Below, piece by piece: positions 1 through 10,684 of a stretch of DNA of 64,000 nucleotides. The number at the start of each line of letters is the position of its first letter. Position 1 is the first letter of the stretch. The stretch is from NCBI GenBank assembly GCA_030562195.1, contig JAUJPP010000012.1, forward strand, positions 372,001 to 436,000, written 5' to 3'. The notes below the pieces were generated by a model that was given only the letters and a program-made list of their open reading frames with translations, did not search any database and was not told where the DNA came from. The stretch comes from Nipponacmea schrenckii (lineage: Eukaryota; Mollusca; Gastropoda; Lottiidae). A program made the translations under genes and the position numbers.

Positions 1-2
1 AC

Positions 3-389
3 AACAACCTTTTTAAAGTAACTGGTGACAACTTTGGAGATCCTAAAATAAAAAGGGTTCAAGTAAGATTAAACAATGAAAATTATCCAAATCAACCCTT
101 AAAAATAAATCCTGATACGAAGGACTTTAATGAGTTGTATAGAAACTATAAGCTTATGAGCGAATTATTTGGAAATATACCACAGTTTAATTATTTCGAT
201 TTTATTTTGAATTATCCTATATTTTGTTTTGATCTCTCTGCTCATAAAGAAGATTTGTTTAAAACAGGCGTACAGTTATCTGTATACATTGAAAAAACAG
301 CAGGAGATATGGTAGGGTATTGTCTCTTGTTAGAGGAATCTCGTCATATCATAAATATAATGGATAGAAAGATGAATAGAATTGAATAA
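3..389 (+). CDS. MCP: Major capsid protein, C-terminal part (copy 1)
   Basis: Open from the window edge to a TAA at 387-389, 128 residues. It is the C-terminal end of a Polinton double-jelly-roll major capsid protein, the main shell subunit. It matches the last part of the copy 2 MCP (14042-14440), including the LYRNYKLMSELFGN segment and the FDLSAHKEDLF segment. Here the A-run before the final segment has five A, keeping the frame open, whereas copy 2 has six and is frameshifted. The 5' part lies outside the window, so whether the whole gene is intact is unknown. The next gene begins 17 bases downstream. Confidence 0.85.
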   Translation, partial: NNLFKVTGDNFGDPKIKRVQVRLNNENYPNQPLKINPDTKDFNELYRNYKLMSELFGNIPQFNYFDFILNYPIFCFDLSAHKEDLFKTGVQLSVYIEKTAGDMVGYCLLLEESRHIINIMDRKMNRIE

Positions 390-406
390 AAATTCTATCT
401 TTAAAA

Positions 407-973
407 ATGAAACCAGACGTTTTAGTCGCTAAAATATTAGAATCAATCGAAAAAGGGAAACCGAAAACAATTAGTTAAAATGGTATAAAGATACATATTT
501 CACAATCAACTATTAACAAACTAAAAAATCATAAAGTACTAGACAATATTAATTATAATGAAATAGACAAGCAAGCTAAAGAAGGTGGGTTTCTATTTCT
601 TCTCCCATTAATTTTCGGAGGATTAGCAGCTGCAGGTGCTGTTGCCGGTGGAGCTAGTGGTATAGCGTCAGCGGTAAATAAGAAAAAAGCCGAAGACGCT
701 GCAAACAGAGAAAAACGAAGACATAATTTAGAAATGGAAAAATTAGCCAAAGGTTCTGGGATCAAGGATATCTTAGCAAGCGTTAAACAATTCAATCACG
801 CAACCAAGAAAACAGTAAAAGAATGTTTGTCTAAGTTAATTGACCAAATCGATACGGGTGAAACTGAGATTAAAAAAGAAGGAGAGGGATTAATACTTAA
901 TCACATTCGCAGTGGTGATGGTTTGTATCTTTCGAAATCCAAAGGAGACGGTATTGTATTAAATCCTCATTAA
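407..973 (+). pseudogene. Glycine-rich minor capsid protein with one nonsense codon (copy 1)
   Basis: One continuous frame of 188 codons from the ATG at 407, interrupted only by a TAA at 476-478 where copy 2 has a tyrosine codon. Layout: polar N-terminus; a glycine/alanine-rich hydrophobic stretch around residues 60-88 (FLLPLIFGGLAAAGAVAGG); a charged RRHN helix; and a C-terminal tail with a GDGLYLSKSKG motif. This pattern recurs in Polinton capsid-block proteins of unknown exact role. I infer a membrane-interacting internal capsid protein, loosely like adenovirus core/cement peptides. Copy 1 is important because the two halves that look like separate ORFs in copy 2 are one gene here. The start sits in the TTAAAAATG context shared by this family. 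Confidence 0.75.
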
Positions 974-1565
974 AACATTTATACATCAACTCCAGATCAA
1001 TTATATTATCAATTTCTGAAAGCCTTAGAATATTTACAAAAAGATGATATACAGCAAATATTTCGAATTTATGAACAGAATGAAGATCTTCAAAATGATA
1101 AAACTATTGAAGAATTTATAAGTTATTGTATAAAAGAAAACAACCCATCATTAACACCAACTGATATTCAAGTTGTACTAACCAAGAACGTGAACGATTT
1201 AGATTTGTCTAATATCGACAAGAAAAGGAAAAACCTGATCATTTTCGATGATTGCGTAGCACAATCAAACCAAACAGTTCAACAAGAATTCTTTACTAAA
1301 GGAAGACATCACAATTGTCATTGTATATACCAATCTCAATCATTTTATGGAATGGACGGAATGTTTATTAGAAAGAACGCTAATTGTTTTATTTTGTTTG
1401 AATTAAACGATAAAGATACTTCAATCAATAATTCATGGTATGGAGAAAGATGAATTTAAAAAACTTTGTAGAAGACAATGGAGCAATCCTGACGATCATG
1501 GATATATCTTTGTAAATACAAGAAAACCAGCTGGACAAAAAGTTATGACAAATATTTGCAATTAA
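974..1565 (+). pseudogene. ATP: Packaging ATPase remnant, N-terminus and P-loop deleted (copy 1)
   Basis: Compared with copy 2 (12716-13459), about the first 50 codons including the Walker A loop are missing: the sequence jumps from the stop of the upstream gene straight into the NIYTSTPDQL region. The Walker B segment LIIFDDCVA is present near 1237-1263. A deletion of about 11 bp near 1416 changes the frame before the conserved C-terminal HGMEKDEFKKL segment. The original TAA at 1563-1565 remains. The protein family is the FtsK/HerA-A32-like genome-packaging ATPase of Polintons, and this copy cannot be functional. Confidence 0.8.
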
Positions 1566-1567
1566 AA

Positions 1568-1819
1568 ATGACTGATTGGAATAAAATATTAAAGAGAAAT
1601 AAAGAATACATTAAAACTAAAGATAAATTAAAATCTAAAATTGAAGATAGAAGATTATCGCAAATGGGAATGGAGGAGAGTTTATCAACTTTATTTAAGC
1701 CTCTATTAAAACAACAAGAAAATACTCCACCTCCTGCTATAGAAAATGCCCCACCTCCTGCTATAGAAAATGTCCCAGAAAATGAATTTATAATAAAGTC
1801 ACTTGATGATATAAGATAG
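1568..1819 (+). pseudogene. Gene M, N-terminal fragment (copy 1)
   Basis: Starts at the ATG at 1568, two bases after the ATPase stop, exactly as in copy 2. About 80 residues of gene M are present: lysine-rich N-terminal helix (MTDWNKILKRNKEY), then a short proline repeat in which PPPAIEN occurs twice, then NEFIIKSLDD. Homology stops near 1817, and the frame ends at a TAG in unrelated sequence. No function is recognised for gene M. Confidence 0.75.
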
Positions 1820-2504
1820 CTTGCCAGGCAAGGTAACATACGCCCACTGATAGCTTTGATTGTAAAAGTAAAAGTCCAATTACAGCTGGTTCCTGATTTA
1901 CAAGGAACTTGGAAGTTAACTATATTGTATTGCATTCAGTAAAAAAATCAAAAAGTATAAAGGCAATTTGAAGGTAAATGTGGGCTTTATGCCCTTCAAA
2001 AAAAAAAAAAAAATAACTTACATATTCTGATGACTATTTACTTACTATAATTGGTCATGTTCTTACTTATTGAGTATTAAATTAATCATTCTTAGATGGG
2101 TAATCATAATGTTGTAGGTTTAGCACACCTGGAAAAATAGAGTAAATTTAATTAACATGTAACAAATTATTTAAGAATTTTTGGTTTTACATTTTGTGAA
2201 CTGGATTTTTAATTACCGGTATGTTAATAAAAATCTTCTATGAAGTAAGTTTATAGCTCCAGCTGGGAATCTATATTAACAAAATCAAACTTCAATACTT
2301 ACCAAGCATATGCTGTTATGTTGCATAGGAGCATTCTTACTATAACTTTTTTTTCTTTGTCAGAGTTTTGTATATATAGAAAGTAGTATATAAGATTAGT
2401 AGTATATCTTTTTTTCATTGCTATTTTTTACATAGCTTCAATTAAGAAATAAATTGAAGATGGTATCACATCTTTTAAAAATTTGCTTCTGATTTCATCA
2501 TCTT
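1820..2504. other. No gene seen; A16 run at 1998-2013
   Basis: AT-rich sequence with no supported ORF. The first ~190 bases end in GGGCTTTATGCCCTTC followed by 16 A, which looks like the 3' end of a short retroposon (SINE-like). With only one copy in the window this is a guess. Confidence 0.3.
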
Positions 2505-2891
2505 TTAAAAATTTGCTTGTGTTAGTAGAATTGTTGATTTACTTTTTCTTATTTGGACAGTACTGGATATAATGTCCATATCTTCACAAAAATTGCATTT
2601 TAAGAAGTGTGAGTTGCAGGCATCTTCAAGGTGACCAGTGTGGCCACATAACTTGCAGTCATGTTTTAAAACATTGCTTGTTTTGCACTTAGTGTGATCG
2701 AAACGACCACATTTAAGGCACATATTGATTTTTGCGTAGCTTTCTGCAAAGTTAATTTGCTTGTCTTCAGTTGGTAATTTCAATTTTCTTTTTATCATCT
2801 CAAAGGCCTTTTGCATTATTTCATTGAAAAAGTCCATGTTGTAATGGATGCCGTCAGAAGATAGACAACTTGCTTTACCCTTCAATGCCAT
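2505..2891 (-). CDS. Zinc-knuckle protein fragment (ORF1/gag-like?)
   Basis: 128-residue frame ending at 2505; its 5' side runs toward the gap at 2911, so it may be partial. A Cys/His cluster lies around residues 57-103: CLKCGRFDHTKC, then CKLCGHTGHLEDAC (CX2CX4HX4C, a classic CCHC zinc knuckle), then CNFCED. The preceding part is basic. Such tandem knuckles occur in LINE ORF1 proteins (Tx1/L1, Jockey) and retroviral-type gag, as well as some host RNA-binding proteins. Position among TE fragments favours a retrotransposon ORF1. A Tx1-like RT remnant is also present at 54948-55945, but no physical link between the two is visible. Confidence 0.5.
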   Translation of the reverse strand: MALKGKASCLSSDGIHYNMDFFNEIMQKAFEMIKRKLKLPTEDKQINFAESYAKINMCLKCGRFDHTKCKTSNVLKHDCKLCGHTGHLEDACNSHFLKCNFCEDMDIISSTVQIRKSKSTILLTQANF

Positions 2892-2910
2892 GATTGCTCT
2901 TATTTCTATA

Positions 2911-3410
2911 NNNNNNNNNNNNNNNNNNNNNNNNNNNNNNNNNNNNNNNNNNNNNNNNNNNNNNNNNNNNNNNNNNNNNNNNNNNNNNNNNNNNNNNNNN
3001 NNNNNNNNNNNNNNNNNNNNNNNNNNNNNNNNNNNNNNNNNNNNNNNNNNNNNNNNNNNNNNNNNNNNNNNNNNNNNNNNNNNNNNNNNNNNNNNNNNNN
3101 NNNNNNNNNNNNNNNNNNNNNNNNNNNNNNNNNNNNNNNNNNNNNNNNNNNNNNNNNNNNNNNNNNNNNNNNNNNNNNNNNNNNNNNNNNNNNNNNNNNN
3201 NNNNNNNNNNNNNNNNNNNNNNNNNNNNNNNNNNNNNNNNNNNNNNNNNNNNNNNNNNNNNNNNNNNNNNNNNNNNNNNNNNNNNNNNNNNNNNNNNNNN
3301 NNNNNNNNNNNNNNNNNNNNNNNNNNNNNNNNNNNNNNNNNNNNNNNNNNNNNNNNNNNNNNNNNNNNNNNNNNNNNNNNNNNNNNNNNNNNNNNNNNNN
3401 NNNNNNNNNN
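2911..3410. other. Assembly gap (500 N)
   Basis: Exactly 500 N, a conventional scaffold-gap length. Reading frames drawn across it are meaningless. Confidence 1.
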
Positions 3411-5984
3411 AAAATTTTAAAATTTAGCCTATATTATTGATAAACCGGATAAATCGAAGATCCGCAAAATGAGGAATGATAACTGTCAACTGACAATCAA
3501 TAATCGTCAACCGTCAACCGTCAACCGGTTAGAAAAACCAGTTCCTGATTGTAACTTCCTAACTACTGTCAAACCAACAGACTCTCAAACGAGTTTTATA
3601 ATATATTTTTAAGGTTTTAGAGCATCCATGTGCTTTTCTTTTTTAACAGGAAGTCCTAATAATAATACAGGAACATAAGTCTTTTCTATCAAGTCTTAAA
3701 ATTCAATACAAAAAGACAGTATAAAAAGACAAGATTATCCAGAACAATTGGACTCAGACAACAAATATTGTCCTACATTTAAATTTCAATATTGGAACCA
3801 GACCACACAACACTTTAATACATTAAAATGAACATAAACTTAAATGGTAGCCACAAAGATGTAAGTATACATGGAAATTTTTAATGTGCATTTAATGTTG
3901 ACATTCAAGAAATATAGTAATTTGCATTTGGGTTTTTTGAAGTGTTTGTTTTCCGTGTGATGGCGGCAAATTAGGTCACTGGATAATCCCATTTAGGCCT
4001 AGTCTACTCTCTGGTTTTCTTGTTTACATCTGAGTTTTTATCGATTTATCAAAAAGTGAAATGAAATTTCAAGTTTAAAATGATGTTGAAAGACATAAAT
4101 GTAATCAACCTATTTGGAAATTCAAGCCAAATGAAAAAAATATAACTTAAGAGTTTGCTTTTACCTAAAAAAAAAAGTCAAAACGGCCTAGATCTAGCAA
4201 TTTCTAGGCCTATTTTGGTCGGGAAAATTTTCCCCTCTGTAAAATCAATATTCTGAGTAAGGCCTATATTTTATTATCTGGTTTGAATTTCCAATTAGCT
4301 TGATTAAATTTTTGTCTTTCAACATCATTTTGAACTTGAAATTTCATTTCACTTTTTAATGAATCGAAAAAAAATGCGGACGTGAACAAGAAAACCAGGT
4401 CCAGAGTCAGAGAGTAGTCCTACAACAGGTCTTTTTGGGTCAATGACCATCATATTCATAAAGTTCCCTGTCCCACACACTAAAAGCAACCAATTTAAGA
4501 CTGTGTCTATGCAATTAACATTGATATCAGTATATTTACTTAAATCTGAGTTTGTGAGTTGTCTCTCTGCTCTTGGACTTTGGTTATGTATTGGCAGGCC
4601 TGCAAATATACAGTGAAACCTGAATAATTAGACATTTCTGGGAGGGAGATACCGGTATCTTGTTTGACTTAAACACTTGATTAAAACATTTTTATTTAAG
4701 GTATGCAACTTCCAAATGTCAGCAACTCTGTGGTGGACTTTTTCAGGAATCAAAAGGTAAAATAGTGTTAGAACTATCTCTTTTCAGTTATGTTTGTTTG
4801 TGCAGCTGGGAAGTAGTATAGGCATACACCTCACCCCTTGCCGTGTGCCCAGTTCTTTTTCAGTAGTTGTCAGTTTTATCAAAGACCATATAAATAATAA
4901 GACATGACAGCTAGGTCAATCAGCGTACCAGGCAACGGACAGCGCCACTCAGCGGAGGGTAGTAAAGCGCACATAGGCTTCATTGAGGGACTAGTGGGAA
5001 GATGCCTACTCGCCTGAATTTACCATCCAAGAGTAATGTTAATTCCACCTTTTGCTCCAACAGCTATCGGAACAAGGAATCTGCAGTTTCTTTCTCAAGT
5101 TTCCTATGGACGAAATATGGTAAGGAGTTCTATTTTCCCCGTGTTAGCGATCTAAATATCCGAATGAAAAGACGTAACTATTGAGCAAAAATCAAAAGGG
5201 ACTGTCTATTTGCCACTCGTGGTAATTTTAGCAAGGTCGCTATAGGCTTCATTGAAAGAATAAGTGGCACGTTTTTATATACCACGTGGTTTTTAAAAAC
5301 GGACTTATATGATGATTTCAATGTTTGAAGCTACTGTGTTGATGTAATAAATGTATTCAGAGTGTAAAATATTAATGCAGATTCTGTGTTTGTTTCGCTA
5401 GGACTTCAGATAAAAAGCAAGCGGTGAAATTTGTCAGCCATTTTCTAAACGGCTCATGGTTATTTTTATCCTTCTCCTAAATGACCACGTGGCAAGGGCC
5501 TAAATATCATAGAGTAATTCTATCAGTTCTCCTTTACGCTGAAATTATTATTATTAGCCAATCCCTTTTTGTGCGATTACCAACTACTGTCGAGGGTCGA
5601 AATTATGTGACTCCCATGGAACATCTGCGAGGATTCTCCTCTTTCCATAGAAAGATAAGAAAAAGGACTAATTTTGTGCATTTGGAAAGTTTGGTCGTAT
5701 ACTCGCGTCACCTTCGTTCGTTCATCCGTCCGTCGATTCTCCTACCATTGTCTTTTAACACTCTAGAACAGGGGTTCCTAATTAATTTGTCGTGTAGGTC
5801 AGATTAAAAAAGGATTTTGGTTTCAGGCCACTGAGTACAAGCCTTCCATTTCCCCGTTTCTTTATTTAGATACTGTTTCCAAAAAAGCATGTTTAACACT
5901 TTGAAAAAAGATTATAATCTCCGTTAGACCCACTTCTGACTGTCACATCAACGAGATTGTTACCGACTGCGCAACCAGACAGAA
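3411..5984. other. Intergenic DNA without a supported gene
   Basis: No ORF in this stretch shows recognisable motifs. It contains a short CCGTCAA-type repeat near 3489-3530, the foldback element at 3996-4422, and two loosely similar segments near 4968 and 5236 sharing ATAGGCTTCATTGA. A 60-codon frame at 5002-5184 and a 108-codon frame at 5481-5807 have no support. Homology to Polinton copy 3 begins at about 5985. Confidence 0.5.
3996..4422. repeat. Foldback (MITE-like) element
   Basis: The left arm (about 3996-4130) reappears as an imperfect reverse complement at about 4281-4420. Examples are CTACTCTCTGGTTTTCTTGT against the mirrored segment ending at 4420, and the mirrored AGTGAAATGAAATTTCAAGT near 4056 and 4335. 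A T/A-rich centre separates the arms. I could not define a target-site duplication. Confidence 0.6.
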
Positions 5985-5987
5985 TAC

Positions 5988-6502
5988 AAATTGATTCAGA
6001 TGTTGTTTATGGATTTGAATATAGAATAAAGCTTAAGCCAACTGATGTATTAACTATTGTCGAGTATGGTTTATTATTCCTTGACTTGGTATTAATGACA
6101 AATGAAAAACCACAAATTATTAATTTGATAAATAAGAAATTACAGGAGGGAAGAAAATCATATACATTTTTAAAATGGAAAGAATTTGAATCTATAAGAA
6201 TTCATTTCAATTTTGATAATATCTTTACTTCAACTGATGTTCATAAATCTCAAGTAAATAAATTATTTGTAACAAATCCCGTATTGCATAAAGAAAAAAA
6301 AGATAATGTAGATTTCTTTGCACGTTTTAAAATAGAAAGTATAAGTGAATGGTCAGGGGCATATGATTTTCCTAAAAATGTTAATGTTGTGGTTCAAGTA
6401 AATATAGTAATTATTATAGAATTTCTTGGTTATAAAGATAAAAACAATAACATATTTCTTTCTGAGAAAAACATCAGTTTATCAGAAATTCACTTAATTT
6501 AA
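5988..6502 (+). CDS. C-terminal (head-like) part of fibre-like protein, 5' truncated (copy 2)
   Basis: Open from the element breakpoint to a TAA at 6500-6502, about 171 residues. The matching sequence in copy 3 (59290-59812) follows the coiled-coil fibre shaft, so this is probably the globular C-terminal domain of the same protein; it could also be a separate gene. The content is beta-prone with alternating hydrophobics, for example FFARFKIESISEWSGAYDF. No start codon in good context precedes it. A 38-bp stretch at about 6419-6457 is inverted relative to copy 3, altering the last ~25 residues. The membrane-protein gene follows after 10 bases. Confidence 0.55.
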
Positions 6503-6512
6503 TTCATAAAAA

Positions 6513-6998
6513 ATGAATACTGAAGATTTGACTACACAGAATTTACAAGATGTCATGATACGAAAACAAAAAGAGTTAGAAGAAAAATTCAATCATTACA
6601 AAAAGTTAACAAAATATTGGAGTAGGATAGACACTACTTTTAAAACTGTAAGTGTTATATCAGCTTGTCTTATAGCAACAGCAACCACTGTAACAGCAAG
6701 TATTTCTCTTCCAATATTTATTCCATCTATCTTGGGAGCTCTTACAGCTATTCAAACATCTTCATGTGGTTTAATTACTATTGGGTTTACCTCTAAAAAG
6801 AAATTATATTACAAAACCATATCAAATTTAATACGAACATATTTGGATAAATTATTCATTTTCTTCGAAAGAAGCAAATCTGACAAAATTATTACCATAG
6901 AAGAACTCGAAGAATTTAATGAAATATTCGATGAATTGTTAATTAAAATTGAATCTTTAAAAATAGAGCATAAAAAATTGAAAAAGAAACATGACTAA
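6513..6998 (+). CDS. Membrane/coiled-coil protein, 161 aa (copy 2)
   Basis: ATG at 6513 in an AAAAAATG context. Layout: charged N-terminal helix (residues ~10-35); a hydrophobic small-residue stretch at ~48-90 (VISACLIATATTVTASISLPIFIPSILGAL) consistent with a membrane hairpin; and a C-terminal acidic/lysine heptad region (~115-158), probably coiled coil. Intact here and nearly identical in copy 3, where the frame ends six codons early. Function unknown; inferred to be virion- or membrane-associated. Its last codons overlap the ATG of PolB at 6991, indicating tight packing. Confidence 0.7.
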   Translation: MNTEDLTTQNLQDVMIRKQKELEEKFNHYKKLTKYWSRIDTTFKTVSVISACLIATATTVTASISLPIFIPSILGALTAIQTSSCGLITIGFTSKKKLYYKTISNLIRTYLDKLFIFFERSKSDKIITIEELEEFNEIFDELLIKIESLKIEHKKLKKKHD

Positions 6999-9900
6999 AC
7001 CAATTAAAAAAAAGAATCAAATGCTGTAAAACCGAAGAAAAAAATTGACAATGAATTATTTGCGAAAGTGATTTCTGATATAATTAAAGAGTTTGAAACT
7101 TTTAATGGTCAAATTGAAATCGATGGACAAATTTTCGAAGATGGAAAATTCAAACAAAATATGACTTTAGCTTTCTTTAATGTGGCAATGATTGGCAGAG
7201 TTGTCGATAATATGAATGAAAAATCAGATAGTTCAGATTGGTATTTTACTGGTCATATAATATATCGTAAAAAATTTCAAACCAATCAAAAGATCAAATG
7301 TAGGTAAAGGAACTCAATTGCTATTTACAATCAAAGAATATGTTGGAAAATACTGTTATATTCCAACTGACGGAGCGTGTTTTATAAAGTGTGTAAATCA
7401 TGCTTTAAAACGTGATTTGACAAAAGAATTTAATGATTTTATTTATTCCTATTCAAAACATAATAGGAGGGGAATAATGACTCAAGCTCGAATCGGGGAA
7501 TTCAATGAAAAAAATAAAACCTCGTTCCAAATTTATAATCCTAAAGATAGAAGTTTATATCCCAGAAAAATAAACACTCAATTTAAATGGGTTTTGTATT
7601 TACACAATAATCATTTCTGTTTGATAAAAAGAGATAAGAAAAGTTTAGGAATAAAAGAAATAGAAAACAACTATGAACAAGTATGGAAAACCTGTGTTAA
7701 CGAAAACATTAAACTTTTTTCAGAATTTAATCCAGCTTCCATGTCACAAAACACCCAACCTGAAACTCTGTATGCTTGGGATTCGGAGACCTATACAGAA
7801 AAAGAAACTGGTAAAACAATACCATATGCATGTTCTTTAGTCAATTTGGAAAAGCTGCGAAAAATATTAGAACGAATAAATTGTCGTTTCCCAGATCTAA
7901 AACCCACAGATAATGTTCCTGAAGAACTTTATGAAAAAATAATGAATATAGTTCATATATTTGTAGGTACAGATTGTATAGATCAAATGTTAAAATATTT
8001 AGGAAATGTTGATCAAAAACAATTAACTTTAGTTTCTCATAATGGTAGTGGTTTTGATAATTGGATTATTATTAAAAATATGTCAAAATTAACTCACTGT
8101 CCTCTCAAAACCACAAGAGGCATACTTCGTTTACCAATATCTAATATATTTACAGAAAAGTCTTTACAGAAAAAATGGAATAATGAAAAGAAGTTTAACA
8201 ACAATAACAATTATCTTCAAAAATTAAATTTCACTTGTTCATATCAACATGTAGCAAGAAGTTTAAAAGATTGGGGTAAATCATCAGAATTACCAATGAA
8301 TTTAAGAAAGATTGATTTAGATATTACGTCTATAAACGAATCAAATTGGGAGTCCCGAAGAGAAGAATGGGAACCTTATGCTAAAAGAGATACAATATGT
8401 TTAGGCATATGTTTGATCAAATACAATCAAGTTATGACATCTATGATAAATCAAAGTGTAATAAATAATTTAACAGCTCCTGCATTATCTCTTAAAGGTT
8501 GGTATCATCTGTATAAAGGAGATAAAGTATATTCTCACGTAGATCCATTCATCAGACATTATGTCAGACGTTCTGTAAAAGGAGGTAGAGTTTCTGCAAA
8601 CATAATAAAATTCAAATCGGATAAATTAGATGAAATTTGTAAAGTACTGCAACATCATTTAAATACAACTGAGTCTGATATAATTGAGTTATTCAAAAAA
8701 TACCAACAGTCTTCTAAAGATTTTAACGAAGAGTTGAAGAAAATCTCTTGTTCTAAATTAATGGCATTTGACGCTAACGGTCTTTATGCCTCTGCTATGT
8801 GTGATGGTGAATACCCAAAAGCTGAATCAGCAAGAGCTATAAAAGAATCTGAAAAGGTAGAATTTGTAAAGCTTTTCAATAAACAACAATTTAGACCAAG
8901 GTGTGCTATTTTATCTGTTTGGTTTGAGTATCCAAATAATATGTTTTTTCAACCAATACCAGCCAAAGACAAAGTAACTTACACTGTTATAGAGGATGAT
9001 AAACCTAAAAAACAATCTGGTGATAAGATAAGATTTAGAAATGGATTTTGTAATGACGTTCTCACTTCTGTTGACATACAGGAAATTGTTCGAGGTGGTG
9101 GAAACATTATCAAAATATTAGATGGGATAGTCTATGAAGAAAATTTCAAAACACCTCCTTTTAAAGACTATGTTTTAACTTTAAAGGAAGAAGGAAACAA
9201 ATATAAACAACAGGGAAATTTAGTTGGCAGCGACTGTATGAAATTACTTGGTAATTCTTTATACGGAAAAACTGTTCAGAAAGATATAAATACAGAATTT
9301 CATTTATGGTCTGAAGATACTCTTAAAGTAAATTTCGATTCAAACATAAAACGTTATGAAAAAGTAAATGAACAACAATATATAGTGGAAAAAGAAAAGG
9401 AACAACCTGAAATTATCAAACCAAAAAAAAACAACAAGATTAACTCCGAGTCACTTGGGTTCATTCATCTTATCACATAGCAAACGAATAATGAATAATT
9501 TTATTCATGTTATTGATGGTTTAAAAAACCAGAAATATATTATACTGATACCGATAGCTTATACATATCAGATAGGAATTGGGATATTTTAGAAAAAGCT
9601 GGATTAACTTCTGAAACGGAATATGGAAAAGGAAAGAATGATTATGGAGATGGTGGTATAATATTTGGTTTATATTTAGCTCCAAAAGTAAAATACAATA
9701 TCATTCTAACTTCTAATGGAGAATTAGTGGAAAAGAAAACTTATTTAAAATTAGCCAATGGAAAAGATATTGAAAATGAATTCGATAAACCTTGGGGAAA
9801 AAAATTTTACAGACGGTGTGGTAATTCCAAAGATAAACAAAAGAAAGTATTCAAACATAATTTGAATTTGATTAAAAGAAAAGCACCAAACAGAAATGGA

Positions 9901-10008
9901 ATTATGTATCCCTATAATGATAAGGATGGAGTTAATAAGGTTGAAAATTACGAATTCGACGATTACGATTACATAATTATGGATGAAGATGAGGAAACGT
10001 GTAATTGA
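6991..10008 (+). pseudogene. PolB: Protein-primed type DNA polymerase B with OTU-like N-terminus, frameshifted (copy 2)
   Basis: Replicates the element. The likely start is the ATG at 6991, overlapping the upstream stop. Lesions: a missing base near 7022, a 2-bp loss near 7270, and two compensating indels near 9440 and 9520. From 7318 to about 9430 the frame is clean. N-terminal domain (7348-7700) has PTDGAC and LHNNHFCLI, the Asp-Gly-x-Cys and His arrangement of OTU-type cysteine proteases. Exonuclease: AWDSET (ExoI), SHNGSGFD (ExoII), YAKRD (ExoIII). Palm: AFDANGLYASAM (motif A), KLLGNSLYG (motif B), YYTDTDSLY (motif C, about 9537-9563, same frame as the main part). The C-terminal tail is acidic. 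It converges with and overlaps the penton gene by 40 bp. Confidence 0.9.
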
Positions 10009-10684
10009 ATACATATTTCTTCCTCACCAAAATCTAAATATCTTCCACGACCGTCTTTTATATCTAAATTGATATCTTTAATACCTGTGGTATTTATCGG
10101 AAGATATGTTGTTTGAAACGGTTTTTCTACTATTCTATAACCGATTGGAACTGTAAACGTTGGAATACTGAAAATGATTTGTTGTTTGTTTTTATTGAAA
10201 AATCCACCATCCACCAAATTGCAATGAATATTGATGATATCGATATCGTTTTCAATATTTGCTTTATAAGGAGCAAGTGTAGATTTGGTATACAATTTCT
10301 TTTCAAAACCTAATAATTCATTTATTGAGTTTTCTACATTGAAATCTACTTGATGTTTCGGTCTCAAATTTAGTTTTATTTTGTTCAGATTTAAATTGCC
10401 TTCAATATTTGGTCTGTCCTTATGACAAATTGAGATATATATTCGTTAATGGAAACATATTCATAACTTCCTGGTAATAATGTTAATAATTTAAATGTTC
10501 TTCCATCGTCTTTAGAAATTTTCAATTGGTTATTCTGTTCACTAACATTTCTTATTGAATTGTAAACTGAAAAATATTTTAGTCCTAACTTGTAGCTTTT
10601 ATTTGAATCTAGTTCACATTCATAATCTAGAGTTAATCTTATTTTCGAGGACTTAGATGTTATTATGAAAAACTCCTCATCCAT
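9969..10684 (-). pseudogene. Penton-like minor capsid protein (single jelly roll), one frameshift (copy 2)
   Basis: The start MDEEFF at 10684 is in a TTTTAAAAAATG context, eight bases inside the end of gene M. The first part reads to about 10395; a 7-bp deletion there, visible against copy 3, shifts the frame, and the second part continues from 10367 to 9969. The C-terminal segment combines PVGYRIVEKPF with INLDIKDGRGRYLDFGEEEICIQLH broken over two lines of the fold. This 'D-x-DGR-x-hD-h-GE' block is common in Polinton penton proteins, which form the capsid vertices. The 3' end overlaps the PolB 3' end on the opposite strand. Confidence 0.75.

Larger units (their letters stand above)
1..1817 (+). 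mobile_element. Polinton/Maverick copy 1, partial (capsid end only)
   Basis: Holds, in order on +, the MCP C-terminus, the glycine-rich minor capsid gene, a packaging-ATPase remnant and the start of gene M. The same four genes lie in the same order on the - strand of copy 2 (12470-14440). The copy enters from the left window edge, so its MCP start and outer end are not visible. Homology to copy 2 stops near 1817, inside gene M, where unrelated sequence begins. Family assignment rests on gene content and on near-identity to copies 2 and 3. Confidence 0.9.

Noticed and set aside
2848..3427. Long frames spanning 2911-3410
   Set aside because: They consist of N; no sequence supports them. The same applies to frames across 33946-34445 and 54448-54947.
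5002..5807. ORFs of 60 and 108 codons as host genes
   Set aside because: No motif, no splice context and no second copy for support; short frames are expected by chance.
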